Below, one piece after another: positions 37,284 to 46,571 of a DNA stretch of 64,000 bases. This DNA comes from Lancefieldella rimae ATCC 49626. Its GTDB lineage: Bacteria > Actinomycetota > Coriobacteriia > Coriobacteriales > Atopobiaceae. Within the stretch, counting starts at the first letter, position 1, and every line of letters begins with the position of its first letter. The stretch lies in contig NZ_ACFE01000001.1 in NCBI RefSeq assembly GCF_000174015.1, positions 1 through 64,000 on the forward strand, in the 5' to 3' direction. The position numbers were made by a program, and so were the translations under genes. The notes under the pieces are model-generated. The model saw only the letters and a list, made by a program, of their open reading frames with translations. It was not told the DNA's origin and did not search any database.

Positions 37284-37942
37284 GGATTGTGGGAGGCAAA
37301 TGGCGGGGGAGAAACATTCAACCTCCAAAAGGATACGCTCTTACGCGACCCACGGCAGAGAGAACCAGAGAGGCCATAGCGTCTTCCATTCTTGCCGCCT
37401 TTGGCCTGAATTTGGAGAATGTCTCTGTTCTGGATGCCTTTGCCGGCTCCGGGGCTATGGGGCTGGAGCTGCTTTCCCGTGGTGCGTCGCACGTTACCTT
37501 TGTCGATCAGGATCGAAAAACCGCTGCGCGTATCCAAAAAAATGCGCAATCACTCGGAGCACGTGCGCAAGAGGTGGATGTTTTATGTCACAATACGCTG
37601 CGCCTCGCGGAGCGCAAAATCCTTCCCGGAGCTCCCTTTGACATTGTCTTTCTCGATCCTCCGTATGCCTTTGAAGGAGCGCAGATAAGCGCGCTTCTCG
37701 ATAGTCTTGTTGCGGTGGGCACCCTTGCCCCGAACGCTCTTATCGTGTATGAACATGGCGCCGCAACTTTGGGTATAGCGCAAGAGTCGATGGTTTCGGT
37801 TAAGTCAAAACGATACGGAATTGCGTGTGTTGATTTTATGAGATTGCGCATAGATCATCAAAAATCTTTAGGCGAGAAGAGCGTGGCGACCGAAGATAAG
37901 ATCCGCAACCAAGCTGAAGGAGAAATTTGTGGAGAAGATTGA
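37280..37942 (+). CDS. rsmD: 16S rRNA (guanine-966-N2) methyltransferase
   Basis: 220 residues, usual ~185-190, so there is a charged C-terminal extension of ~30 residues. MRIVGGKWRGR and RPTAERTREAI at the N-terminus, SAM loop DAFAGSGAMGLE and catalytic FLDPPYAF identify RsmD. It overlaps recG by four bases and coaD by 14; this order recG-rsmD-coaD is common in Gram-positive bacteria. Confidence 0.95.
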   Translation: MRIVGGKWRGRNIQPPKGYALTRPTAERTREAIASSILAAFGLNLENVSVLDAFAGSGAMGLELLSRGASHVTFVDQDRKTAARIQKNAQSLGARAQEVDVLCHNTLRLAERKILPGAPFDIVFLDPPYAFEGAQISALLDSLVAVGTLAPNALIVYEHGAATLGIAQESMVSVKSKRYGIACVDFMRLRIDHQKSLGEKSVATEDKIRNQAEGEICGED

Positions 37943-38438
37943 TCATGTGGTTGTGCCGGGAACTTTTGATCCGGTAACAAACGGACATTTGGATGTCATT
38001 AAGCGCACAAAACGCCTTTTTGGAAAGGTTACGGTTGCAGTGGCTTCTTCTCGAGACAAAAATGGCGTAGGGACAACCTTTTCTCTTGAAGAACGTGTGG
38101 AGATGTTGCAGAAATCTCTCGGTGAGGCCAGCATTGAAGGGGTCAGTGTTGAGCCGATGAGCGGACTTTTGGTGGAATTTTGTCACAATCACGGTGCGGG
38201 TGGTGTGGTCAAGGGACTGCGCGCAATGACCGACTTTGAATATGAGCTTCAACAGGCTGATTTAAATGCTCATTTGGCACCTGATATTGAATCGATATTT
38301 GTTATGTCAAGTCCCGCATACGGATATGTTTCGTCCTCAATCGTTCGTGAAATTGCCTCGATGGGAGCGGATGTGTCTTTGTTGGTTCCGCTGTGCGTGG
38401 ATCGTGCACTGAAAGCTCTTCACAATTTCCAAAAATAA
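37929..38438 (+). CDS. coaD: Phosphopantetheine adenylyltransferase
   Basis: 169 residues. Fourth step of coenzyme A synthesis (4'-phosphopantetheine + ATP to dephospho-CoA). GTG start with AAGGAG six bases upstream, inside the end of rsmD. PGTFDPVTNGHLDVI (nucleotidyltransferase TxGH motif), KGLRAMTDFEYELQQA and YVSSSIVRE are diagnostic. Confidence 0.97.
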   Translation: MEKIDHVVVPGTFDPVTNGHLDVIKRTKRLFGKVTVAVASSRDKNGVGTTFSLEERVEMLQKSLGEASIEGVSVEPMSGLLVEFCHNHGAGGVVKGLRAMTDFEYELQQADLNAHLAPDIESIFVMSSPAYGYVSSSIVREIASMGADVSLLVPLCVDRALKALHNFQK

Positions 38439-38554
38439 TATGAACCGCGTATAAATTGTTCATATTCTGCTACTATTCATAAAAGGCGCATTATGTACAT
38501 AAGCGTTATCATCATGATGTAGCTGGTTTTGTAGATGTATGAAAGGAGTCCTGG

Positions 38555-39052
38555 ATGCAGCCAGGTGAAGAAATCGAGAGCCTCGTATCGGAGCTTGAGC
38601 AGCTTGTCAGTGAGGCAAAATCACCCCTTATGGACAGCGGTCAGAAGAAGATTATTGATGCCCAGGATTTCTACGAGCTTTTGGACGAGATTCGCCGTGT
38701 CTTCCCCGAGGAGTTTACAACAGCTCGTCGCATTATCAAGGAAGAGAACGAGACGCTCGATCGGGCACGTACACAAGCCGAGTCCATCATTGCTGACGCA
38801 CAGCAGCAGGCAATGATTTTGGCCGGTGATCAAGAGGTGGTCCGTCTCGCACAGCAGCAGGCTGACGGAATCAGAGACCAGGCAGATCAGTATGAGCGGG
38901 ATACTCGCTATAACGCTGAGGAGTATGCCGATACCGTTTTAGCTCATCTCGAGGAGAACCTGAAGTCGCTGACCAACTCAGTTTCGCGCGTTCGTCAGAC
39001 GTTGGATGAGAACTCCGGTCCCCGTAATACAACAAATAACGTCAACTGGTAA
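38555..39052 (+). CDS. DivIVA-like coiled-coil protein
   Basis: 165 residues, mostly helical and charged, with heptad patterns over about 15-150 (IIKEENETLDRARTQAESIIADAQQQA). No membrane segment. Actinobacteria and Coriobacteria often have such a protein between coaD and the DUF177-rpmF pair, annotated as ATPase-like or DivIVA/SepIVA-like; a role in cell growth or division is suspected. AAAGGAG before the ATG. I cannot assign an activity. Confidence 0.8.
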   Translation: MQPGEEIESLVSELEQLVSEAKSPLMDSGQKKIIDAQDFYELLDEIRRVFPEEFTTARRIIKEENETLDRARTQAESIIADAQQQAMILAGDQEVVRLAQQQADGIRDQADQYERDTRYNAEEYADTVLAHLEENLKSLTNSVSRVRQTLDENSGPRNTTNNVNW

Positions 39053-39057
39053 GAGTA

Positions 39058-39621
39058 ATGAAACCAATCATTGTCTCCATCGACGATCGCTTGGCCAATC
39101 CCGGCGAAGCGTTGCCGTATGCCGGACATCTTGATGAAGACACGTATACCTTAGGGGAGCATACCTTCTCTCTGCCTAAGGGCATCGATTACGATCTTGT
39201 GCTTACCAACGCAGGTGAGGGGATTCTCGTTACCGGCATACTTAAGGCACATGTCGTCGGCGAATGCGACCGTTGCCTTGAGGCTGCGACGATGGATATT
39301 GCGGCAGAGGTTGATGAGTATTATCTCTTTGAGGAGCCGATAAACCCGGCCGATGACGAGGATGAAGCCGATTATTCGCTCGTGTCATCTGACAGAACCA
39401 TTGATCTTGCCGATGCTCTACTTCCTTCTCTGGTCATGGAAACACCCTTTGTGGTGTTGTGTAAGCCCGATTGCAAGGGACTTTGCCCGGTATGCGGAGC
39501 CAATCTTAATGAGGGTGATTGCGAGCACGTTGCTCAGCTTGAACACAAGCGCTCAGAAGACGCGCGGGCAGCAAATCCCTTCTCGGTACTCGCAAATCTT
39601 ACGTTTGACGAAGAAGAGTAA
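39058..39621 (+). CDS. DUF177 (YceD-like) protein
   Basis: 187 residues. The central GECDRCLEA and the C-terminal CKGLCPVCGANLNEGDCEH are typical of the DUF177/YceD family, regularly found just before rpmF and thought to act in ribosome or 23S rRNA maturation. It follows the coiled-coil gene by five bases, so they share a transcript. Acidic overall. Confidence 0.9.
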   Translation: MKPIIVSIDDRLANPGEALPYAGHLDEDTYTLGEHTFSLPKGIDYDLVLTNAGEGILVTGILKAHVVGECDRCLEAATMDIAAEVDEYYLFEEPINPADDEDEADYSLVSSDRTIDLADALLPSLVMETPFVVLCKPDCKGLCPVCGANLNEGDCEHVAQLEHKRSEDARAANPFSVLANLTFDEEE

Positions 39622-39686
39622 CCGAAACCGGATAAAACCGGATGGAATCCAAAACGTGTGAATCTGGATAAATTGCGTTATTTGTG

Positions 39687-39714
39687 TTCAAAATGCCCTT
39701 ATACGTGGTATAGT
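39687..39714 (+). promoter_or_regulatory. Promoter of rpmF
   Basis: -35 TTCAAA (39687-39692), 16-base spacer, -10 TATAGT (39709-39714), giving a leader of about 70 bases before the rpmF ATG. Confidence 0.6.
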
Positions 39715-39740
39715 ATCCAACGCATGAAATTAGATGGGTC

Positions 39741-39763
39741 GCGTCCCTGTAAGTATGGGACGC
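39741..39763 (+). other. Hairpin in the rpmF leader
   Basis: Perfect 7-bp G/C-rich stem GCGTCCC / GGGACGC with a 9-base loop, between the promoter and the ribosome site, 28 bases before the ATG. No T-run follows, so it is not a terminator; it could be a site for self-control by L32 or another protein, or affect RNA stability. Confidence 0.55.
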
Positions 39764-39790
39764 TTGCAAGAAAGTAAGAGAGGTTCCAAG

Positions 39791-39970
39791 ATGGCAGTAC
39801 CTAAGCAAAAGAAGGGTCGCGGCGCTACCCACACTCGTCGTTCCGCAAACAGCAAAGCTTCAATGCCCGCACGTTCCGTTTGCCCCGAGTGCGGAGCACC
39901 CAAACTTCCGCATCATGTGTGCCCCAATTGCGGTCACTATAATGATCGTGAAGTCATTGTTACTGAGTAG
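39791..39970 (+). CDS. rpmF: Ribosomal protein L32 (zinc type)
   Basis: 59 residues beginning MAVPKQKKGRGATHTRRS. Two Cys pairs, CPECG and CPNCG, form a zinc ribbon. Ribosome site AGAGAGG. It lies between DUF177 and plsX as in many bacteria, but is separated from plsX by a terminator-like hairpin and has its own promoter. Confidence 0.97.
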   Translation: MAVPKQKKGRGATHTRRSANSKASMPARSVCPECGAPKLPHHVCPNCGHYNDREVIVTE

Positions 39971-39990
39971 TTCTCAGACAGCGTAAGTTC

Positions 39991-40026
39991 AAGGAGGCTG
40001 TCCCGTTTGGGTCGGCCTCCTTTTCT
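39991..40026 (+). terminator. Terminator between rpmF and plsX
   Basis: Eight-bp stem AAGGAGGC (39991-39998) / GCCTCCTT (40015-40022) followed by TTCT. It lies 20 bases after the rpmF stop and 35 before the plsX ATG. It may be partial, letting some transcripts run into plsX. Confidence 0.75.
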
Positions 40027-40060
40027 ATACAGGTCTATACGGATCTGTGAAGGAGACTAT

Positions 40061-41047
40061 ATGCCCACAATTTGTGTTGACGTTATGGGTTCCGACCAAG
40101 GACCTTCGGTGGTTTTGGAGGGTGTGGAGCGCGCCCTTGCAAAAGATGCAGAGCTTGTGGTCCTTCTTGCGGGGAGCGATGAAGAAGTAACGCCATTTGC
40201 CGAGAAGCACGATCGAGTCCGCACGGTAGTGAGTTCTGAGGTTATTGGGATGGACGAACATCCGGCAAATGCAGTGCGTCAAAAGAAGGATGCAAGCATT
40301 GTACGTGCCGCTGCCGCGGTAAAGCACGGCGAGGCTGACGGACTCTTTTCTGCGGGTTCAACCGGTGCGGTGTTGACGGCAGCCACCTTTGGTATTGGCC
40401 GCCTCAAGGGTATCAAGCGCCCTGCACTTGCGCTTATCCTCCCCGGTCTTGACGGACATAGAACTGTTTTTCTTGACACGGGCGCCAATGCAGACGTAAA
40501 GCCTGAGTTGATGGTAGATTTTGCTCGCATGGGAATTGCATATGCACAGGTAGCACTTGATATCCAAGAACCTTCTGTGGGACTTCTCACAAACGGAGCA
40601 GAGGACACAAAGGGATCAGAGCTTACGCTTGCCTATCATGACATACTTGCTCATGCAAAGGTCAACTTTAGCGGCAACGCCGAGGGAGTTGATCTTTTAG
40701 GGAGCCGCTTTGATGTGATTGTGGCGGACGGTATGACCGGCAATGTGGCACTTAAGTCCATTGAGTCAACAGGTCGGTTTATTTTGAGTCGCATTAAAGA
40801 CTCGGTGGGCGCGTCTAAAAAGGCGGCACTTGGAGCCTTGCTTCTAAAAGACTCTCTTAAGAAAACCGCGGGTGAGCTTTCCGGAGATACCGTTGGCGGG
40901 GCGGTGCTTTTGGGGCTTTCGGCGCCTGTCATAAAGGCACACGGATCAGCCGGCGCAGGTGCGGTCTGTGCGGGAATTTTGGCGGCAGCCACGGCGGTTC
41001 GTGGCAATCTTGTGGGAAAGATTACGGAAGCAATTCAGGTTGGATAG
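40061..41047 (+). CDS. plsX: Phosphate acyltransferase PlsX
   Basis: 328 residues from the ATG with AAGGAG five bases upstream. PlsX turns acyl-ACP into acyl-phosphate for phospholipid synthesis; CVDVMGSDQGP, HPANAVRQKKDASI and the C-terminal DGMTGNVALKSIE are diagnostic. Followed by acpP, whose product is its partner. The upstream fakA product provides the alternative source of acyl-phosphate. Confidence 0.96.
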   Translation: MPTICVDVMGSDQGPSVVLEGVERALAKDAELVVLLAGSDEEVTPFAEKHDRVRTVVSSEVIGMDEHPANAVRQKKDASIVRAAAAVKHGEADGLFSAGSTGAVLTAATFGIGRLKGIKRPALALILPGLDGHRTVFLDTGANADVKPELMVDFARMGIAYAQVALDIQEPSVGLLTNGAEDTKGSELTLAYHDILAHAKVNFSGNAEGVDLLGSRFDVIVADGMTGNVALKSIESTGRFILSRIKDSVGASKKAALGALLLKDSLKKTAGELSGDTVGGAVLLGLSAPVIKAHGSAGAGAVCAGILAAATAVRGNLVGKITEAIQVG

Positions 41048-41121
41048 TTCTCATGTTCCATGAGGTTCAACACGGGTAAAATTGCATTGTCTATGTTTGC
41101 TGTGAGTGCAAGGAGAGTGTA

Positions 41122-41358
41122 ATGGCAGATACCAACACATTGGAAAAAGTGATTGCCGTTGTCCGTGAAACGCTTGATATTGACGAAGATACCGAGCTTG
41201 ATGAGACAACTTCGTTCAAAGATCTTGGTGCCGATTCGTTTGATCTTCTCCAGCTGGTTACCGATCTTGAGCAGGAATTTGACATGACGTTTGAAGTTGA
41301 GAATCTTGATCAGATCGTAACTATCGGAGACGCTGCCGATGCCATTGACGAAGCGTAA
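41122..41358 (+). CDS. acpP: Acyl carrier protein
   Basis: 78 residues, very acidic. The attachment site for phosphopantetheine is Ser39 in DLGADSFDLLQLV (the usual DSL is DSF here). GGAGAG before the ATG. Carries growing fatty acids; lies between plsX and rnc as in many bacteria. Confidence 0.97.
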   Translation: MADTNTLEKVIAVVRETLDIDEDTELDETTSFKDLGADSFDLLQLVTDLEQEFDMTFEVENLDQIVTIGDAADAIDEA

Positions 41359-41375
41359 AGACAGGTGCTGGTAAT

Positions 41376-42107
41376 TTGAAGACGTATGAACGTATACGAG
41401 CAGCTGAGAAAATCTGTAATCATGTTTTTAAGCGAAGGGATCTCATAGAAGCCGCCCTTACGCACCCTTCTGCCGTTGAAGATAAGCCCGTTTCTGCATC
41501 GTATGAGCGTCTTGAGTTTTTAGGCGATTCAATTTTAGGCGCCATCGTGGCAACGGATCTTTTCGAGCGCTACCCCGAGATGGATGAGGGAGAACTCACA
41601 CGGCTGAAGATTTCTCTTGTTTCAGGGCACACCTTGTCTCTCGTTGCCGAAGCACTCGGAATCGGACCGTTAATTATTACGGGCGTATCTGAAAGAGGCA
41701 CCGGTGGGCGCGGTATGCGCTCTGCACTTGAAAACGTGTATGAATCCATAGTAGGGGCTCTGTATCTTGATGCAGGGTATGAGCCCACTCATGAATTTGT
41801 GATACGGACGCTCGCCCCTCATATCTCTCCGGCATTGGCTGAGCGCTCGGTGAGCCCTAAGTCTCGCCTGCAAGAAGCAGTGCAGGCAAACGGCAAATCA
41901 ACTCCTGAATATGAACTTGTGAGTGAATCCGGCCCGGCTCATACGCCAACTTTTATTTCGGTCGTGTCAGTGGACGGATGCAAGGTTGGCAGGGGACAAG
42001 GACACTCCAAAAAAGCGGCGGAGGCGGCTGCGGCTCAGGATGCCCTTGTTCGCCTTGGCGTTGACGCAGTACCGGTTGATTGTGATGCCGATATGGGCTT
42101 GAAGTAG
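41376..42107 (+). CDS. rnc: Ribonuclease III
   Basis: 243 residues. Cleaves double-stranded RNA in rRNA and mRNA processing. YERLEFLGDSILGAIV is the signature with catalytic Glu and Asp; a second acidic site is in NVYESIVGALYLDAG. The C-terminal double-stranded RNA-binding domain includes GQGHSKKAAEAAAAQDAL. The start appears to be TTG at 41376, with only a weak upstream site (AGGTG). Confidence 0.95.
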   Translation: MKTYERIRAAEKICNHVFKRRDLIEAALTHPSAVEDKPVSASYERLEFLGDSILGAIVATDLFERYPEMDEGELTRLKISLVSGHTLSLVAEALGIGPLIITGVSERGTGGRGMRSALENVYESIVGALYLDAGYEPTHEFVIRTLAPHISPALAERSVSPKSRLQEAVQANGKSTPEYELVSESGPAHTPTFISVVSVDGCKVGRGQGHSKKAAEAAAAQDALVRLGVDAVPVDCDADMGLK

Positions 42108-42117
42108 GGGGTTTCAG

Positions 42118-45100
42118 TTGTATCTCAAGGCGCTCACGCTGAAAGGCTTTAAATCGTTTGCGGATAAAACTCATATGGTTTTTGACCCGGGACTGACCGT
42201 AGTGGTTGGCCCCAACGGTTCGGGAAAATCAAATGTTTCTGACGCAATCCTTTGGGTGTTGGGTGAGCAGAGTGCAAAAATGCTCCGTGGGCAGGCAATG
42301 GAAGACGTTATCTTTTCGGGTTCGTCCGCACGAGGCGCAGTGGGCGTCGCAGAGGTTACGTTGGTTCTTGATAACGCCGACCACACGCTTCCCATTGATT
42401 TTTCCGAGATTGAGATTACGCGGCGTATGTACCGATCGGGGGAGTCGGAATATCTCATCAACGGAGCTCCGTCGCGCCTTATGGACATTCAGGACATTTT
42501 GCATGACTCCGGCCTTGGAAAGGATACGCATTCCATCATCTCCCAGGGCAAGCTTGATTCCATCTTATCAAGCCGCCCGGAACAGCGTCGAGAACTCATT
42601 GAAGAAGCAGCAGATATTTCAAAACATAGGCGCCGAAAAGAGCGAGCAGAGCGCAAGATTGGAGCCATGGATGAAAATCTTGCGCGCGCTAAGGTGGTTG
42701 CCCGTGAGATACACCGTCAACTGAAACCGCTTGAAAAGCAGGTAGATAAGGCGTCTCGGGCAAAAACACTTCAGAAACAATTGTCCGAACTCACCGTTCA
42801 GCTTGCCGTTGATGATCTGCGTCAGTTGCAGCGCAACCATGCAAAACTTATTGAGAAACAAAACGAGACAAACGCAGCTATTGAGCTGGCACAATATCGC
42901 TCAGACGAGAAGGCTAAAGAGCTTGAGAAGCTACAAGCTTTGCTTGAACAAAAAGGTCTTTTTGTTGGTGATTTAGGCGAGCAGCGCCGTCGTATGCAGG
43001 ATGTGCTTGGTCGTATGGGCTCTGATATGCGTCTTTTGGAGGAGAAAGGCAAGAATATGGTTTCTCGCCTTTCTGACATGCGCATGCAACTGTCCACTAT
43101 GGGAAAGCAATACCAAGAGGTAACGACGGAATCCGAACGTCTTGAAGAACAGCTCCTGCAAGTTTCCGCTCAAAAGAAGGAACTCATACGTACGCAAGAG
43201 ATGCTTGAAGAGGCCTCTCGGACAGCCGTTGCAACGCGCAAGGAGCTTGACCGTAAACTTCAACGCTTAAACGCCGAGCAGCGCACTTCTCGCTCAATTG
43301 CCGATAAGGAAACGCTTGCTCAGATAAAACTTGAAGAGCAAATTACAAACGCGCAGGTTGAAGACGAGATGTATGCATCTCGACTGACCCAGATAGAAGA
43401 CTTTATAGAGACTACGACGGAGGCACTTGCCGAGAGAGTGACGCGTGAAGCAGATGTGAGTGCCCGCCTTGAAACGGCACGTCATACGGCCGAGTCCTTG
43501 GCGGTAAAAATAAGCGAGAATACCGCTGCCTTGAAACAGGCACGTATGCGGGAGCAAGAGGCAAGTCGTGCGCAATCGGATGCCGAGGCAACGCTTGCGG
43601 CACTGCAATCTCTTGATGTTGAAGTCGCTCAGACAAGCCCGCGCGCTTCTGCGCTTGCCGGCGATGCGGAACACGCACATCTGATACAGGGGAGGCTTGC
43701 CGATTATATTGAGGCAACCGATTCCAGCCTCGAACCCTTGATCGAGCGTCTTCTGGGCGACGACTTGGCTGCCTTTGTAACCGGCTCCGATGTCGCGGCT
43801 CAATCGCTTGTGCAGGCGGCGCTTGCACAAACTGATATTGAGGGCCAAGCGACGATTGTTTTGCCCACGCACGCATCCGCAAAGTCCGCGCCGGACGACG
43901 CAGACGGAGAGGCACTTCTCTCCAAACTTCGTGTCGATCAAAAAGCGCAACCGCTCCTGGAGGCAATATTTGGCAATGTGCGCGTGGTAAAAAACGTAGA
44001 CGCAGCACTTGTCGCCCATAAAAAGCTTCCGGAATATACCTACGCAACCCGAGATGGCGTTGTTGTCCTTCCGGACGGCCGCCTCATCATAGGAGACGCG
44101 ACGTCTGTGGAAGCGGGCTCTCTTGAGCGCAAGCGTCGCATTCGCACTCTGAAAAAGGACATGGACGCCCTTATACGCGCACATACCCAAGCACATGCTG
44201 CAACCGAACAGGCGGAAGTGGAGCTTGCCGAGTCACGCGAGAAGAGCGCCGCCGCAAAAGGAGAAGTCGCTCGTCTTTCGGGAGAACTCTCTTCGCTTTC
44301 GGCGGAGCGAGGCCGTCTTGAAAATCAGTTGACGTCTGCACAGGCGGAGAAGAGCCAGGTTACGAAGGCTCGCGCGGCCGCTGCTGAGCATGCAAAAGAT
44401 GCACGAGCCCATATTGAAGAGCACAGACGCTCGGCACAAGAAGCAAAAGAGCAGACCCAAGAGCTTGAGCAACAGCTGGCTGACATAAAGGCTCAACACG
44501 ATGAGGCGGTGCGCTCCCAAGGTAAAACGTCACATGAGCTTTCCGAGGCCCGTATGAAGCGTGTCATGGCCTCTGAGCGCTATGATAACCTGACTTCCCG
44601 TACATCTGAGCTTGCCGTCCGCGCACAAAATCTCAAACAGCAAATTGAGGCAACCGAGCAGGCTTCTCATGCGCTTGAGGTTATTCGTCTACGAGTTGAC
44701 CCTCTCTATGATCGCTACCGTGCACTTCATGCCAAGGCACTTGAGTGGGCTTCTCGCTTGAAGGATCGAGCTTCGCTTGCCGAAGCCGATTCAGAGTCGC
44801 TCCGCACCACGATTGGCGAGGCAAAAGACGCGGCGAGCGCTGCGGCCGCCGATCTTGAGCAGGAACGAAGCCGTGTAAATGAAGTGAGTGTTGAGCTGGG
44901 TCGTCTTGAAGTTCAGGTGGAAAATGCAATTAACGCCATTGTGGGTATGGGAGCCATCCTTGATGAGGCGCTGCAACTCCCGGAGCCTGAAGACAGGGAT
45001 GCTGCGGAGCGCACGATAGCCCGCTTAACCCAACAGCTTGCAAGTATCGGCCCGGTGAATGAGGTTGCAATGGATGAGTATCTGCGTCTCAAAGAACGAG

Positions 45101-45666
45101 CCGACTATATTGGTGAGCAGGTAGAAGACTTAGAGGCGGCGCGCGCTTCTCTTAAGAAAATTACCGCCGCTATTGAGCGAAAAATGCGCAATCGTTTTCT
45201 GGTTGTTTTTGAAAAGGTCAACCAGAATTTCTCAGCGGTCTTCTCGATGCTTTTTCCGGGTGGCCATGCCCATATTGAAATGACCGATCCAGAACACCTT
45301 GCCGAGACGGGCATCGAGATTGTGGCGCAACCGCGTGGAAAACGTATCACAAAAATGACACTGATGAGCGGCGGCGAGAAGAGCCTTACGGCGCTGGCGC
45401 TTCTTTTTGCTGTGTATCGCACGCGGACCGTTCCGTTTTACGTATTTGATGAGGTTGAGGCAGCGCTTGATGACGCAAACCTCTCCAAGTTGCTTGACGC
45501 AATCGAGCAGCTTAAAGAAGCCACGCAGCTTATTGTTATTTCGCACCAAAGACGTACCATGGAGCAGGCGGATGTTCTGTACGGCGTGTCCATGCAGGCA
45601 GACGGTGTAAGCCATGTGGTTTCGCAGAGACTTGATCACACAACCGGAAAGGTGGTTGATGCCTGA
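42118..45666 (+). CDS. smc: Chromosome partition protein SMC
   Basis: 1182 residues. N-terminal Walker A GPNGSGKSN (residues ~31-39), a coiled coil to ~500, a hinge around 505-660 (HLIQGRLADYIEATDSSLEPLI), a second coiled coil, and the C-terminal head with LMSGGEKSLTALALLFAV (signature) and YVFDEVEAALDDANL (Walker B). TTG start with AGGGGG just upstream. Organises the chromosome together with ScpA and ScpB, not in this window. Several long antisense frames inside it are by-products of codon bias. Confidence 0.97.
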   Translation: MYLKALTLKGFKSFADKTHMVFDPGLTVVVGPNGSGKSNVSDAILWVLGEQSAKMLRGQAMEDVIFSGSSARGAVGVAEVTLVLDNADHTLPIDFSEIEITRRMYRSGESEYLINGAPSRLMDIQDILHDSGLGKDTHSIISQGKLDSILSSRPEQRRELIEEAADISKHRRRKERAERKIGAMDENLARAKVVAREIHRQLKPLEKQVDKASRAKTLQKQLSELTVQLAVDDLRQLQRNHAKLIEKQNETNAAIELAQYRSDEKAKELEKLQALLEQKGLFVGDLGEQRRRMQDVLGRMGSDMRLLEEKGKNMVSRLSDMRMQLSTMGKQYQEVTTESERLEEQLLQVSAQKKELIRTQEMLEEASRTAVATRKELDRKLQRLNAEQRTSRSIADKETLAQIKLEEQITNAQVEDEMYASRLTQIEDFIETTTEALAERVTREADVSARLETARHTAESLAVKISENTAALKQARMREQEASRAQSDAEATLAALQSLDVEVAQTSPRASALAGDAEHAHLIQGRLADYIEATDSSLEPLIERLLGDDLAAFVTGSDVAAQSLVQAALAQTDIEGQATIVLPTHASAKSAPDDADGEALLSKLRVDQKAQPLLEAIFGNVRVVKNVDAALVAHKKLPEYTYATRDGVVVLPDGRLIIGDATSVEAGSLERKRRIRTLKKDMDALIRAHTQAHAATEQAEVELAESREKSAAAKGEVARLSGELSSLSAERGRLENQLTSAQAEKSQVTKARAAAAEHAKDARAHIEEHRRSAQEAKEQTQELEQQLADIKAQHDEAVRSQGKTSHELSEARMKRVMASERYDNLTSRTSELAVRAQNLKQQIEATEQASHALEVIRLRVDPLYDRYRALHAKALEWASRLKDRASLAEADSESLRTTIGEAKDAASAAAADLEQERSRVNEVSVELGRLEVQVENAINAIVGMGAILDEALQLPEPEDRDAAERTIARLTQQLASIGPVNEVAMDEYLRLKERADYIGEQVEDLEAARASLKKITAAIERKMRNRFLVVFEKVNQNFSAVFSMLFPGGHAHIEMTDPEHLAETGIEIVAQPRGKRITKMTLMSGGEKSLTALALLFAVYRTRTVPFYVFDEVEAALDDANLSKLLDAIEQLKEATQLIVISHQRRTMEQADVLYGVSMQADGVSHVVSQRLDHTTGKVVDA

Positions 45667-46571
45667 TGGGCTTCATGGACAACCTTCGTCGAGGACTTGA
45701 GCGTTCCCGTGAGACGATCAATGAGATTTTTTACATGGGCGGTGAGGTTACCGAGGACTTTTGGGATGACCTTGAGGATACGCTGGTAATGGGTGATATG
45801 GGTGCTGAGGTGGCCATTCGTGTGACCGATCACCTTCGGGAACAGGCAGCCAAAGAAAACCTTACGCGCTCCCATCAACTTCGCAGTGCACTTATTGAGA
45901 GACTTTCCGAGGAGTTTCCGCGTGCTTCTCGAGATCCTTTTGTTGATACTCCGTCCATCGTCCTTTTTGTGGGCATTAACGGTGCCGGAAAGACGACTAC
46001 GGTAGGTAAGCTTGCGGGGCGCGCACAGAGCGACGGTGTGCGCGTGCTGATAGGAGGAGCCGATACGTTTCGCGCGGCAGCGATTGAGCAGCTTGAGGTG
46101 TGGGGGAGTCGCTCCGGCGTTGAGGTTGTGACCCGCGAGCGGGGAGCGGATCCGGCAAGCGTTTGCTATGACGTCATTGAAGAGGCCGAGAAGCGCGGCT
46201 CTGAGCTGGTGCTTATTGATACCGCAGGACGCCTGCATACGTCGTCCGATTTAATGCGGGAACTTGCGAAGGTGGTTTCGGTCACGCGTAAGCGTGCGGG
46301 CATAACGCCGGTAAGCGTGGTTTTGGTTATTGATGCCACAACCGGTCAAAATGGCTTGAACCAGGCCAAAGAGTTTAACGATGCGCTGGATCTGGACGGG
46401 CTGATTGTTACCAAACTCGACGGTACTGCAAAAGGCGGTATTGCGCTTGCTATTTCTCACCAGCTCAATTTGCCTATTTACCGTATCGGTGTGGGCGAGT
46501 CCATTGATGATTTGCAAACCTTTGATGCGCATGATTTCTGTGCAGCACTCGTGGGCGAAGGAGTTCAATAA
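45666..46571 (+). CDS. ftsY: Signal recognition particle receptor FtsY
   Basis: 301 residues, so only the conserved NG domain with no acidic N-terminal A domain, as in several Gram-positive bacteria. GINGAGKTTTVGK (~103-115), DTFRAAAIEQLEVW, DTAGRLHT and TKLDGTAKGG are the GTPase motifs. Starts in the stop codon of smc (TGATG) and ends in the start of ffh (TAATG), so smc, ftsY and ffh are tightly coupled. Confidence 0.96.
   Translation: MGFMDNLRRGLERSRETINEIFYMGGEVTEDFWDDLEDTLVMGDMGAEVAIRVTDHLREQAAKENLTRSHQLRSALIERLSEEFPRASRDPFVDTPSIVLFVGINGAGKTTTVGKLAGRAQSDGVRVLIGGADTFRAAAIEQLEVWGSRSGVEVVTRERGADPASVCYDVIEEAEKRGSELVLIDTAGRLHTSSDLMRELAKVVSVTRKRAGITPVSVVLVIDATTGQNGLNQAKEFNDALDLDGLIVTKLDGTAKGGIALAISHQLNLPIYRIGVGESIDDLQTFDAHDFCAALVGEGVQ

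Noticed and set aside
43294-44196. Long antisense open frame (300 codons) inside smc
   Set aside because: It runs opposite a coiled-coil region with strong codon bias, has no ribosome site and resembles no protein family; smc itself is certain.
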